From: CAWATZ01 sp963784995
GTDB taxonomy: Bacteria; Planctomycetota; Planctomycetia; Gemmatales; Gemmataceae
NCBI GenBank assembly: GCA_963784995.1
Contig: CAWATZ010000006.1
Span: 868,001-932,000 of the forward strand
Length of the DNA stretch: 64,000 nt
Reading direction: 5' to 3'
Shown here: positions 27,437 through 36,385 of the stretch, in pieces
How the letters are laid out: each line of letters starts with the position of its first letter
How positions within the stretch are numbered: the first letter of the stretch is position 1
Notes under the pieces: generated by a model
Seen by the model: only the letters and a program-made list of their open reading frames with translations
Databases searched by the model: none
What the model was told of the DNA's origin: nothing
Made by a program: the position numbers and the translations under genes

Positions 27437-29728
27437 ATGCCAGAAGACATCTTTTCCAGCGACGCCGAACAACCCGCTTCCTCCACTGCCCGGACAGGCC
27501 CAAACCTGTACGGAGTCTCACCCAGGTCAGGCGCACCCGCCGTCGAGGCGACGGACCCGGCGCTGGCTCCTGTTGCAGGTTCCGCTGCCCACGGGGGCGA
27601 CCTGCTGCGGAACCTGCTCACACCGTTTGAAGTCGCTCTGCGGTGGACACTGGGGATCCTGATCATTTTGCTCACCCAGGTCAGCTTCTTTGGAAGCCTG
27701 GTCCTGTTCGTCTACGTGTTTGGCATTACGGACGGCATCGCCCGCGGCCTTCTGTGGCTTGCAGCCGACGTTGCTGTCGTGGTCTTTTTTGTCCTTGTCC
27801 TCGAGCATCGGAACTGGCTCAGCCGTCTCTTTGGGTTTCCCCCCCTCCCAGGGAACAGGCGATCCGGCGGGCGATTGTGTTTTCCCTGATTGGGCCCTTC
27901 GCCCTTTTATTAGTGGCGCCCCCCTCGCAGGCGCCCGCCGAGACGCGCGCCCCGGCACCACCACAGCCGGTCGATAGCGTCCGCGAGGTGATCGAGACCG
28001 TGGTCTTCGTCGTCGTCCTGGTGCTGCTGCTGAAGTCCTTTGTCGCCGAGGCCTTTGTCATTCCCACCGGCTCGATGGCCGAGACCCTCTACGGCAATCA
28101 GAAGGAGATTGTCTGCCCCGAGTGCGGCTACCTGTTCCCGGTCAACTGCAGCAAGGAGGTTGAGGATCAGGACGGCAGGATGAGGCAGGCGACCACCGTC
28201 TGCACCTGTCCCAACTGCCGCAAGACGATCACGCTGCTGAGTCCGAAGAAGGTGGCGGAGATTCGCAGCGAACTGTCCAGGCCAAACCTCACCCGGGAAC
28301 AAGTGGCCAGGCTGGAGAGAGAGCTCGCGCGAGAATTACCCCGACCCGGGCCCCAGCAGCGGCGACCGGGTGCTGGTGGCCAAGTTCCTCTACGACCTGT
28401 GCAGCAAGAACCCGGATCGCTTCGACGTGGTCGTCTTCAAGTTCCCCGGCAACAGCAATCCCGCCACGGCGAGTAACGACAATCCTCTCTTTCCGGGGAG
28501 CGGTCCCTTCAAGAACCAGGTGCCGATGAACTACATCAAGCGGCTCATCGGCGAACCGGGAGAGACCATCGCCATCCAGGGCGGCAAACTCTACGTCCTG
28601 CCTCCGGAACTCAGTCCCGCGTACGACGACTTCGCCGGGACCCACACCCCGGCGGAACGCGAGGTTCGGGAGCAGCAGCTGTGGCACTACGGCTACATGC
28701 ACGACGACGATCCCAGGGCCCTGGCACTGTTCCGGGAACACAAGTTCCAGATCCTCCGCAAGAACCCCGAGAACGTCCTGGCCATGAAGCGGATCGTCTA
28801 CGACAACGATCACCAGGCCAAAGACCTCAAGGGCAAGCTGAAGCCCCGCTGGTCCGGCGAGGACTGGAAGGAAGACGAGGGCACGGGGTTGCAGTTCCCG
28901 GGCGGTGAAACGGGCAGGCTCGCCTGGCTCCGCTATCACCACTATCTCCGCGACCACGTCCGGGCCGGCGAGCAGGAACTCACGCTGATCACCGACTTCA
29001 TGGGGTACAATTCGGGTAACGACGGCAGCCAGGAGGGAGGCGGCTGGTGCCGCGACCTGCTTCTGGAAGGCGAAGTCACCATCGACAAGGCCCAGGGCGA
29101 ACTGGTCCTGGAGCTGTCGCGCGGCGGCGATCGTTTCCAGGCCCAGTTCGATCTCGCTGACGGTCAGTGCAAGATGGTTCGGCTCACCACCAGCGCGGAT
29201 GGCAAGGTCAAGAGCAGCGAACTGAGCAGCGCCAAAACCACCCTGGGCAAGGGCACCTATCGGCTGCGCCTGTCTGACGTCGATGAGCACTTGCTGCTGT
29301 GGATCAACGACAAGCTGGTCGCCTTCCCCAAGGACGTCACCTTCGAGCCGCCCCAGGAAATTGGACCGACCCCCAACGACCTGGAGCCGGCCAGCATTGG
29401 CGTCAAGGGAACGTCAGCCCACGTGCAGCACCTCAAGCTCTGGCGCGACACCTATTACACACTTCGCAACAACAAGGAGGCGAGCATCGACCCGGCCAGG
29501 CCGGGCAACTGGAAAGAGGTCAAGGACCTGCCGTTCCAGACCATGTACGTGCAGCCGGATCACTTCCTGTGCCTGGGCGACAACAGCCCCAACAGCGCCG
29601 ACAGCCGCAGCTGGGGCGTGGTGCCGCGCCGGCTGCTGCTGGGCAAGGCCCTGGCGGTCTACTACCCGTTCTACTTCCCGTTCTGGCCGCTCAGCTCGCA
29701 GGTGAACCGGGTTGGGTTGATTCATTGA
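27437..29728 (+). CDS. lepB: Signal peptidase I with large insertion, frame broken at two sites
   Basis: Catalytic parts are all present. Box B has the Ser nucleophile in FVIPTGSMAETLYGNQ, box D has the Lys in MNYIKRLIGEPGETIAIQGG, and box E is LGDNSPNSADSRSWGVVP. A Cys4 zinc-ribbon-like insert (CPECGYLFPVNC ... CTCPNC) and a concanavalin-like insert between boxes D and E are as in other planctomycete signal peptidases. The membrane anchor is VIETVVFVVVLVLLLKSF. Two single-base breaks occur: one base missing in the C7 run at 27839-27845, and one extra near 28330. Repaired, the protein has 763 residues. The N-terminal part with three membrane helices (27437-27840) could instead be a separate gene. 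ATG 27437 follows GGAG. Confidence 0.85.
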
Positions 29729-29741
29729 AGCCGAGACCTCC

Positions 29742-29774
29742 TTCTCCCCTCTCCCTGCTGGGGAGAGGGGAGAA
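29742..29774. terminator. Hairpin after lepB
   Basis: TTCTCCCCTCTCCC pairs with GGGGAGAGGGGAGAA around a very short loop. It is a small member of the CCCCTCTCC palindrome family seen at 10828. Confidence 0.65.
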
Positions 29775-29796
29775 AAGGGGTAGAAAGGAGTGAAGC

Positions 29797-29816
29797 GGCG
29801 GACCGATCGGTCCGCC
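29797..29816. promoter_or_regulatory. 20-bp perfect palindrome just before the thioesterase gene
   Basis: GGCGGACCGATCGGTCCGCC is a perfect palindrome with no loop, ending nine bases before the ATG at 29826. It could be a dimeric repressor site or could fold and hide the ribosome site. No regulator is identified. Confidence 0.45.
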
Positions 29817-29825
29817 GTCCAGGCC

Positions 29826-30212
29826 ATGAAGAGCTGCGAAATCCAGGTCCGGGTCCGTTATGCCGAGACGGATCGGATGGGCCTGCTGCACCACGCCAAC
29901 TACCTGGTTTACTTCGAGCAGGGCCGGATCGAGTTGCTGCGGGCCCTCGGCCACACCTACAAGGACCTTGAAGACCAGGGCTTCTTGCTGGTCATAACCC
30001 GGATGGAGGTTCGCTACCATCGCCCGGCTCACTACGACGATCTCTTGACGCTGCGAACGAGCGTGGCTCGCACGACGATGGTAAGGATCGACCATCAGTA
30101 CGAGGTGTTTCACGACGGCCAGCTGCTGACCGAGGGCTCGTCAACGCTGGCATGCGTGGATCGCAATGGCAAACCGCAGGCGCTGCCGGAGTTTCTTCGG
30201 GAGCATCGCTAG
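29826..30212 (+). CDS. YbgC/FadM-type acyl-CoA thioesterase
   Basis: This 128-residue protein is a hotdog-fold thioesterase. VRYAETDRMGLLHHANYLVY contains the family motif with the catalytic Asp in ETD.MG and the conserved HH.NY. It would hydrolyse short acyl-CoA or act on acyl carrier substrates in the cytosol. The ATG at 29826 fits the family start. In proteobacteria ybgC begins the tol-pal operon; here TolQ/TolR-like genes follow 1.1 kb downstream, with one gene between. Confidence 0.88.
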   Translation: MKSCEIQVRVRYAETDRMGLLHHANYLVYFEQGRIELLRALGHTYKDLEDQGFLLVITRMEVRYHRPAHYDDLLTLRTSVARTTMVRIDHQYEVFHDGQLLTEGSSTLACVDRNGKPQALPEFLREHR

Positions 30213-30245
30213 GCGGAGACGGAACCGGCGCCAGAGGGACCTGTC

Positions 30246-31115
30246 ATGCCTTTTCCCTTCGATGCCACCCTGAAAGAGCTGGGCCAGGATAGCCCCCGTG
30301 AGTTCCTGGCCGCGGTGGATGAGCCGCCGACGCGGTCGGTGATCCTGCTCAACGTCGATCTTTCGACCGTGACCACGTCGGCCGACCTGATCTTCGGCCT
30401 GGGCGATCCCCTGGAGGAAATCATCCACGTCGATTGCCAGTCCGGCCCCGACGCTGACTTGCCCCTCAACGTGATGGCGCTCAACACCCTGCTGCACCGA
30501 CGTTTCAAGGTGCCGGTGCATAGCATCATTCTGCTGCTGCGGCCTCGGGCCCAGCATCCCCAGCTGACGGGCGCGCTGCGCTATGAACCTCGGCCCGGCC
30601 GGGGTAAAATGGACTTTGGGTACGAGATCGTTCCCGTGTGGGAGTGGCAGGTCGAAACGGTCCTGGAAGGGCCGCTGGGTCTGTTACCGCTGGCGCCGCT
30701 GTGCCAGTTGCCAGCGGAAAGCACGCTGGAGGCTGGGTTGGCAGGCGTTGTTCAGCGTCTGGTGGAGCGGCTGCAGACCGAAGCCACCCCCGAACGGGGC
30801 AAGAAGCTGATCACGGCCGCGTTCGTGCTGACGGGATTACGCATCGACCGGGACCTGGCCGTGCAGTTGGTTCAAGGAGTCCGAGGCATGAAAGAGTCTT
30901 CGACCTATCAATACATCCTGGAGGAAGGCCGGCACGAAGGCGAGGCCGTGGGAGCACAGCGCATTTTGTTGCGGCAGGGTCGCAAGCACTTGGGCGAACC
31001 AGATGCAGCAACGCTAACCCTTCTGCATTCGATCACCGACATGGACCGGCTCGAGCGCATGGGCGACCGAATCATACTTGCGACCAGTTGGCAGGATTTG
31101 TTGCAAACGCCCTGA
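30246..31115 (+). CDS. Rpn/PD-(D/E)XK-type transposase-like protein
   Basis: This 289-residue protein resembles the many stand-alone PD-(D/E)XK proteins of planctomycetes (Rpn/DUF4351-like). It starts MPFPFDATLKELGQDSPREF, with ADLSTV-like (VDLSTVTTSADLIF) and EEIIHVDCQSGPDADLPLNV blocks, the latter holding the expected acidic and Gln positions of the nuclease core. A helical region follows, ending with ILEEGRHEGEAVGAQRILLR, a typical tail. Members are linked to RecA-independent recombination or mobile DNA. It separates the thioesterase from the ExbB-like operon and may be an insertion into an older cluster. Confidence 0.7.
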   Translation: MPFPFDATLKELGQDSPREFLAAVDEPPTRSVILLNVDLSTVTTSADLIFGLGDPLEEIIHVDCQSGPDADLPLNVMALNTLLHRRFKVPVHSIILLLRPRAQHPQLTGALRYEPRPGRGKMDFGYEIVPVWEWQVETVLEGPLGLLPLAPLCQLPAESTLEAGLAGVVQRLVERLQTEATPERGKKLITAAFVLTGLRIDRDLAVQLVQGVRGMKESSTYQYILEEGRHEGEAVGAQRILLRQGRKHLGEPDAATLTLLHSITDMDRLERMGDRIILATSWQDLLQTP

Positions 31116-31301
31116 GCGTCTTCCGGCGGTATCGGGCCAGAAAACAGATCCTGTGCTTGAGATTCGCTCCCATCGCCCGAATCGCTATGATTATTTAGGG
31201 GATGCTGCGAACCAGCCGGGTACCCGCTTGCGGGTGCGCGGGAGCGATGGTACGGATCAACCACCAAGAGGGGTTGAGCCCGGCCGCGAGAGGAGTCACT
31301 T

Positions 31302-31898
31302 GTGCGTCGCCTTCTAATCCGGCAAGTGCTGCCGCTGCTCTTCTGCACGGTGCCGCCCCTGGCGGGCGCGCTCATCGCCGTCTCCATGCCCCCGGATGCA
31401 CAGCGCTTCTATCTGCGCAACATGTCGCCGCTGGATCGGCTGATCGTGGCCCTCGGCGTGGTGCTGTTCTGTCTGCAAACCATGCTCGCCTGGCGGGCCC
31501 TGCAATGGAACGGCACCGGCTTCAACCAGGGGCCGGACCGCTGGCTGAGCAACCTGGCCCAGGCGGCCGAGTGGTTTCCGCTGCTGGGGCTGATCGGCAC
31601 CGTGGCCAGCATCATGCAGACCTTCGCCGCCTTCGGCGACACCAAGGAGATCGTCACCCAGAAGGAGATCATCTCCAAGTACGCCCCCGCCATCACCGCC
31701 ACCTGCTCCGGCCTGTTCATGGCCCTGATCAACATCCTGCCGACCTGGGTGGTGCTGCTGGGCCGGGACCTGATCCGCTTCCTGGGCGGCGAGTCGCTGC
31801 CGCCGGAGCCGGCCGCCCCCGTCGCCGAGGCCTACTCCACCGCCAGCACCGATTCCAAATCGCGCTCCCGCTCCGGCTCCGGCCAGCTGCGCACCTGA
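31302..31898 (+). CDS. MotA/TolQ/ExbB-like proton-channel protein
   Basis: This 198-residue membrane protein has four predicted helices, near residues 12-29, 47-64, 91-108 and 130-153. The third is FPLLGLIGTVASIMQTFAAF, the ExbB/TolQ signature with the G.(L/I)GTV pattern; the fourth is APAITATCSGLFMALINILP, matching the pore helix. ExbB/TolQ pentamers surround an ExbD/TolR dimer and use the proton gradient to power envelope work. The start is the GTG at 31302, with AGGAG seven bases upstream. The tail is Ser/Arg-rich. It is the first gene of a four-gene operon (gaps of 19, 11 and 13 nt). Confidence 0.88.
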   Translation: MRRLLIRQVLPLLFCTVPPLAGALIAVSMPPDAQRFYLRNMSPLDRLIVALGVVLFCLQTMLAWRALQWNGTGFNQGPDRWLSNLAQAAEWFPLLGLIGTVASIMQTFAAFGDTKEIVTQKEIISKYAPAITATCSGLFMALINILPTWVVLLGRDLIRFLGGESLPPEPAAPVAEAYSTASTDSKSRSRSGSGQLRT

Positions 31899-31917
31899 CG
31901 CTCCGGGAGGTTATGCC

Positions 31918-32439
31918 ATGCTCCAGATGCCCTCTCGCAGCGTCACCCGCTTCTTCATCCCGCTCATCGACGTGCTGACCTTGCTGTTCGCCGTCTTCCT
32001 GATCATGCCGCTGGCCTACAACAACGAGCAGCAGTCGCCCGAGCTGGCCAACAAGACCCCCGAGGAACAGGTCGATTACCTCCGCAAGGAGAACCAGCGG
32101 CTCCGCGACGAGGCGATCAAGATGCGGCAGGAGATGGCCCAGGAAGTGAAAGTGCCGCCCAAACCGCACATTCTCGAGATCGACCCGAAAACGGGCGAGC
32201 TGCTCGATACCGACCTGGATCGAACGCCGCTCAAGGACCGGGAAGAGGCCCAGCAGCTGATCGAACGCGACCGGCGCAAGCATGGCCGGCCCGGCTGGAA
32301 ACTGAGTTACGTGATCCTCTATCCGCGGGATCGCGCCAGCGACAAGCCGGCGCGGTTGCAGCGGCAAAGCTACGAGGACTGGTTCCAGGCCCCGGACGTG
32401 TCCGTGACCTTCGACGTCCCCGCCGAGAAGGGCAAGTGA
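31918..32439 (+). CDS. ExbD/TolR-like protein
   Basis: This 173-residue protein has one N-terminal helix, FFIPLIDVLTLLFAVFLIMP, with the key Asp (D18) in the place of the proton-carrying Asp of ExbD (PFIDVMLVLLIIF). A coiled coil (about 44-72, EEQVDYLRKENQRLRDEAIK) and a small soluble domain follow. The soluble part does not look like a classical ExbD C-terminal domain, so the partner it touches may be new. It lies 19 nt after the ExbB-like gene, as expected for a stator pair. Confidence 0.82.
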   Translation: MLQMPSRSVTRFFIPLIDVLTLLFAVFLIMPLAYNNEQQSPELANKTPEEQVDYLRKENQRLRDEAIKMRQEMAQEVKVPPKPHILEIDPKTGELLDTDLDRTPLKDREEAQQLIERDRRKHGRPGWKLSYVILYPRDRASDKPARLQRQSYEDWFQAPDVSVTFDVPAEKGK

Positions 32440-32450
32440 GGGCTGACACC

Positions 32451-33183
32451 ATGAACGAGTGGTTCTGTCTGATCGCCGTCTGGGAAAAGGTGGGCTACCT
32501 CGAGAAAGCCCTGGCCGTGATCGGCGGTGCGGTCATCGGCGGTCTGCTGACCGGCCTGCTGGCTCAGACCCTGACGCGCTTCAGCACCGGCCAGAAGGTG
32601 CCGCGCTGGATTTTGCACGGTCTCCGTCTGCTGGGCGGCGTTGCCCTCGGCTCGCTGGTGTTGCTCTGGGTGATGGGCGGCGGCGGCAGCGGCGTCGGCG
32701 GCTCCGGCGGCTTTGGCCTCGGCCCCGGCTCGGGAAGCGGGCCGACCGAGGACAAGGGCAAGACCCCCAGCAAGCCAAACGAGAGACCGCCGACCACCGC
32801 GCAGCCCGGCGCCCAGGGCTCGCAACCGCTCGCCATCGAGGTACTGAGCAACGACACCCTGAAGCAGCTCCTCAAGGATCGCTATGATCCTCAGCACTGC
32901 TACCGCGTTCGTCCTCCCGACAGCGACCGCACGGCCAAGGGTGATTCGCCTGCCCGATGACAGCCGGCTGCTCACCCTGCCGGAAGTCAAGAAGCTGATC
33001 GCTCCGGAAGGAGAGCCGGCCTGGCGGACGGTCATCCTGGCACTTTACGAGGACAGCCCGGATCGTTTCGTGGATCGGGTCCGGGACCTGAAAAGCTGGA
33101 CGGAATCGCTGCGCGTCAAGAACCCCTCGGGCAACGTCCACGTCAAAATCGATGATCGGCTCGGCAAGGCGCCGCTGAACTGA
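32451..33183 (+). CDS. Membrane protein of the ExbBD-GTPase operon, frame broken at 32939-32941
   Basis: Two N-terminal membrane segments (ALAVIGGAVIGGLLTGLLAQ and ILHGLRLLGGVALGSLVLLW) are followed by a Gly/Ser/Pro-rich linker and a soluble C-terminal domain. The first frame stops at 32960, while the second starts within it and ends at 33183. Removing one G from the GGG at 32939-32941 joins them as ...DRTAKVIRLPDDSRLLTLPE..., giving 243 residues. The join reads well on both sides. The order (membrane, flexible linker, periplasmic domain) recalls TolA/TonB in layout only; there is no sequence similarity I can see. Its role is unknown. Confidence 0.65.
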
Positions 33184-33196
33184 CCCGAGAACCCCC

Positions 33197-35659
33197 ATGT
33201 CCGCAGCCAGCTCCACTCCCGCCGCTCCGCCAACCCGCCAGGAACCCTTGCGTCTGCTCCTGTTTGGCCTGCCCGGTTCCGGCAAGTCGGCGCTGCTGGG
33301 AGCGCTGTCCCAGGCGGCCCAGACGCAGCAATCGCAACTCGGCGGCCAGCTGCACGAGCCGGCCAGCAACCTCAAGGCGCTCCGTTCCCACGTTTACGAG
33401 GGCACGCCCCGGCCAGCCGGCGATGAGCTGTTCAGTTACACCGTCTCGTATCAGCCCCAGGACGAGGACCAGCCGACCCCCGCCGAGTTCATCGACTGCA
33501 GCGGCAAGGCGGTCCGCGACCTGCTCGCCCAGACCGACCAGGACGATGCCCCGGAAACGCCGCTGGATGCCGCCATCGAGCGGGCGGATGGCCTGATCGT
33601 GGTCGTGGACGCCTCGGCCACGCCGGAGCAGCTGGAGAAGCATTTCGAGGGCTTTGGCCGATTCCTCAACGAACTGGAAGCGGATCGCGGCGAGCGCATC
33701 GAGGCCAGCGGTCTGCCGGTCTTCATCGTGCTGACCAAGTGCGACCTGCTCGCGAAGCCGAACGACTCCACGATGGACTGGATGGAGCGGATCGAACAGC
33801 GCAAGCGCGAGGTCGATGCCCGCTTCCGCGCCTTCCTGGCGCGGCGCGACGCCGAGGAGGGAAAGAGCCCGTTCGGCCAGATCGATCTGTACTTGTGGGC
33901 CACTGCCGTCAAGCGACCCGCCCTGGCACGCGCTCCGGCGAAGCCGCGGGAGCCGTTCGGCGTCGCGGAGCTGTTCCGCCAGAGCCTGGAAAAGGCCGAG
34001 GCGTTCCGGGATCGGCGGGAACAGGCCGGCCGACGGACCTTCTGGACCGCCGCGCTCGCCAGTATCCTGGTGGCCGGGATGTTCTCGCTGACGGCGGCCC
34101 TGGCCGTGTTCAATCAGGAACGCCAGCGCAGCGAGCTGGAAATCCAGGTCGAGCACCTGCTGGGCTCCGAGCCGCCGACGGTCGCCGACCGCCTGAACTA
34201 TCCCTCGGGGATCTTGCAGCAGAAGCTCGACCGCTTCAAGCAGATCGCCAAAGATCCGGAATATCCCGCTCTTCCCGAAGATTTGCGGAGCTTTGTCCAG
34301 GCACGGGCCCGGGAGATCAGCGATTACCTGGACTACCTGGACCGGCTCCTCCAGGCCCCCTCGCCGGCCGACCTGACCAGCGAGGAACAGCTGGCCGACC
34401 TGCGAAACCGGTTGCTAAAGGATTCCGACCTGAAGCCGGAAGAAGCCTGGGCCGGGACGCCGGCCTGGCGCCTGCACCAGGCCCTGCTCAATGACCTGCA
34501 TCTGATGCAAAACAAGGTCCGGGACCTGCACGAGTGGTTCGACACCAACGGCAAGGAGGCCCACCGGTACGCCTACTTTGAGACGAGCTTGCGCGGCATC
34601 GCCTGGGAGCGCGAGGCGCGCAACCTGCTGGAGCAGACCCGGCAAATCCCCGGTATGGACAAACCCTTGCTGGCTGACTCCCAGACGGTGACGCCGAAGA
34701 TGGTGCTGGCCATTCTCTCCGTGAAGCGCGACCGCGATTTCTTCGAGCGCAACCGGCAGCGGCTGGAAGCGGTCCGCGACCTGTTCGCCGCCCTGGGCCT
34801 GCTGGGCCCGGTCGCGGACCTGCCGCCCGTGCTGGTCATTCCCGTGCCGTTCAAGCTGGACTCGGCCGGTAAGCTGGTCCGCGAGCTGAAGCAGGCCTAT
34901 CCCCGTTACGAGAGCGAGTTTGTCCTCGATGGCCTGCCGCGACCCCAGCGCCGGGAGGTGGAGGAGACGGCCCGGATTTACAATGAGCCGCTGCTGACCC
35001 CCGCCCAGGCCCTGGTCCTGGCCAAGTTGGAGGGCGGCGGTGGCGGCTCGGAGACGTCGGCCCGGTGGGATGCGGTGCGCCGCTGGTTAGAGGATTCGAC
35101 CGAACTGGCCGATTGGCGAGTCCTGGCCCGCGTTCTGACCCGCTTGCAGGGGCTGCCTGAGCCAACCGATCCGGTGACGGCCTTGCGGGAGTTCCTGGGG
35201 AAAACGAGCTTTCCCATCGACGTGGCCGAGTTCATGCTGGAGGTGCCGAGGGATTTCCGGGATCGCATGCCGGGTAACGCGGAACTGGTGCTAACCCACA
35301 CCAACGGGGATAGGGAGCGAACCCAGGTTTCCTATCGGCTCAAGGACGGCAAGCCCGGTCCGGATGGGGACACGTGGGAGTATCAGTTTACAAGGCGGAA
35401 CGGGACGCGGCTCAACTACGTTCCCGGCGACCAGCTGCGGGCCTCGATCGAGCTGAATGGAGGCGACAGCCTTAGCTGGGCCGACCAGCGCTCGAGCCTG
35501 TACCAGTTCGAGCGGCTGTGGCGCAAGCCGCGTTTGCATCGGACGAATCAGCCCGAGAGCGAGGGCACCATCAAGGAGAGGATTCGCCTCAGTTGGGCCG
35601 GCGGCGACAAGGCGGTGCCGCGCGTGCCCGAACTGCTGCCGCGGGTGAAGCGGGAGTGA
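33197..35659 (+). CDS. Membrane-anchored P-loop GTPase with IcmF/TssM-like layout
   Basis: This 820-residue protein has an N-terminal GTPase domain: GLPGSGKS (24-31), DCSG at the DxxG position (100-103) and TKCD at the NKxD position (180-183). One membrane helix (about 281-305, RRTFWTAALASILVAGMFSL) separates it from a large, mostly helical C-terminal part. The end (SLSWADQRSSLYQFERLWRK ... IRLSWAGGD) loosely recalls the end of TssM/IcmF proteins of type VI secretion. No other type VI genes are present. It is the last gene of the ExbB/ExbD-like operon, 13 nt after the preceding gene. I infer GTP-controlled assembly or gating of that complex. Confidence 0.8.
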   Translation: MSAASSTPAAPPTRQEPLRLLLFGLPGSGKSALLGALSQAAQTQQSQLGGQLHEPASNLKALRSHVYEGTPRPAGDELFSYTVSYQPQDEDQPTPAEFIDCSGKAVRDLLAQTDQDDAPETPLDAAIERADGLIVVVDASATPEQLEKHFEGFGRFLNELEADRGERIEASGLPVFIVLTKCDLLAKPNDSTMDWMERIEQRKREVDARFRAFLARRDAEEGKSPFGQIDLYLWATAVKRPALARAPAKPREPFGVAELFRQSLEKAEAFRDRREQAGRRTFWTAALASILVAGMFSLTAALAVFNQERQRSELEIQVEHLLGSEPPTVADRLNYPSGILQQKLDRFKQIAKDPEYPALPEDLRSFVQARAREISDYLDYLDRLLQAPSPADLTSEEQLADLRNRLLKDSDLKPEEAWAGTPAWRLHQALLNDLHLMQNKVRDLHEWFDTNGKEAHRYAYFETSLRGIAWEREARNLLEQTRQIPGMDKPLLADSQTVTPKMVLAILSVKRDRDFFERNRQRLEAVRDLFAALGLLGPVADLPPVLVIPVPFKLDSAGKLVRELKQAYPRYESEFVLDGLPRPQRREVEETARIYNEPLLTPAQALVLAKLEGGGGGSETSARWDAVRRWLEDSTELADWRVLARVLTRLQGLPEPTDPVTALREFLGKTSFPIDVAEFMLEVPRDFRDRMPGNAELVLTHTNGDRERTQVSYRLKDGKPGPDGDTWEYQFTRRNGTRLNYVPGDQLRASIELNGGDSLSWADQRSSLYQFERLWRKPRLHRTNQPESEGTIKERIRLSWAGGDKAVPRVPELLPRVKRE

Positions 35660-35664
35660 GAGCT

Positions 35665-36132
35665 TCAAGCCGCCCGGGAGCGCACCGCTCGAAGCTCCAC
35701 GGCCGGCTTGGCCGGGGCCTGGACCTTCGGTTTCCACAGGGTCAGCACCACCGTGGCCAGCAGGATGCCTACCAGCCGATTGCCGGTATCGATGGCCGCC
35801 AGCTCCCACGAAAATCCGGCGAAGGCATGGTGCATCGCCAGCGGCAGGGCCGTGAAGACCACACCCACCAGCAGGCCGATCTTGAGAGCGTCGCCGAGCG
35901 TCACGGCCCGGGTCTGCTGCAACAGCCAGCTCAGACCATAACCCATGGCCGCGGCGGCAAGGATGGCCAGCAGATAGGGCGTCGGACCATTGCGATCGAC
36001 CGTGGCCTGATCGCGTTCCAGACCGGCCAGCCAGGACTGGTAGAAGAGGCCGCCATACCAGATCATGCCCAGCACAAACTGCAGGACGACGTTGACCGCG
36101 ATGGCCAGGTGGTTGAAGCGGGGCACATTCAT
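35665..36132 (-). CDS. DUF1761-family membrane protein
   Basis: This 155-residue protein has four predicted helices: HLAIAVNVVLQFVLGMIWYG, YLLAILAAAAMGYGLSWLLQ, GLLVGVVFTALPLAMHHAFA and LVGILLATVVLTLW. The pattern with W(Y)G in helix 1 and HH in helix 3 fits DUF1761. The biochemical role of this family is unknown. It is convergent with the GTPase gene, with only 5 bp between the stop codons. Confidence 0.8.
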   Translation of the reverse strand: MNVPRFNHLAIAVNVVLQFVLGMIWYGGLFYQSWLAGLERDQATVDRNGPTPYLLAILAAAAMGYGLSWLLQQTRAVTLGDALKIGLLVGVVFTALPLAMHHAFAGFSWELAAIDTGNRLVGILLATVVLTLWKPKVQAPAKPAVELRAVRSRAA

Positions 36133-36160
36133 AGACTTGGCTTCCTTTCTTGCGGGCTCA

Positions 36161-36385
36161 CTAATTACAGGTGCAGGTACAGGTCGGGCGGTTCACCGGC
36201 ACGGGAGCCGGTGCTGGAGGGTAGTATGGGGTCTGCGGCGGTGGATAAGAACACACAGGCGCCGGCTGCGCACAGCCACACTCGGTGGGGTGGTTCTGGC
36301 AATAGCGGTGACAGATCCCCCCACAGCCGCCAGCCCCCATGAGGGCCAGGAGGAACAGAACTCCGAGCAGGCGCCTGATAGCCAT
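36161..36385 (-). CDS. Small Cys/Pro-rich lipoprotein
   Basis: This 74-residue protein begins RRLLGVLFLLALMGAGGC, a lipoprotein signal with lipobox MGAGGC. The mature part is short and holds nine further Cys, with PPPQTPYYPPAPAPVPV and a CTCTCN end. It probably sits in the membrane or envelope as a disulfide-rich surface peptide. It lies 28 bp upstream of the DUF1761 gene in the same direction. Confidence 0.7.
   Translation of the reverse strand: MAIRRLLGVLFLLALMGAGGCGGICHRYCQNHPTECGCAQPAPVCSYPPPQTPYYPPAPAPVPVNRPTCTCTCN

Noticed and set aside
33197..35659. Type VI secretion cluster
   Set aside because: Only the GTPase has an IcmF-like layout; no tube, sheath, baseplate or TssL-type gene is present.
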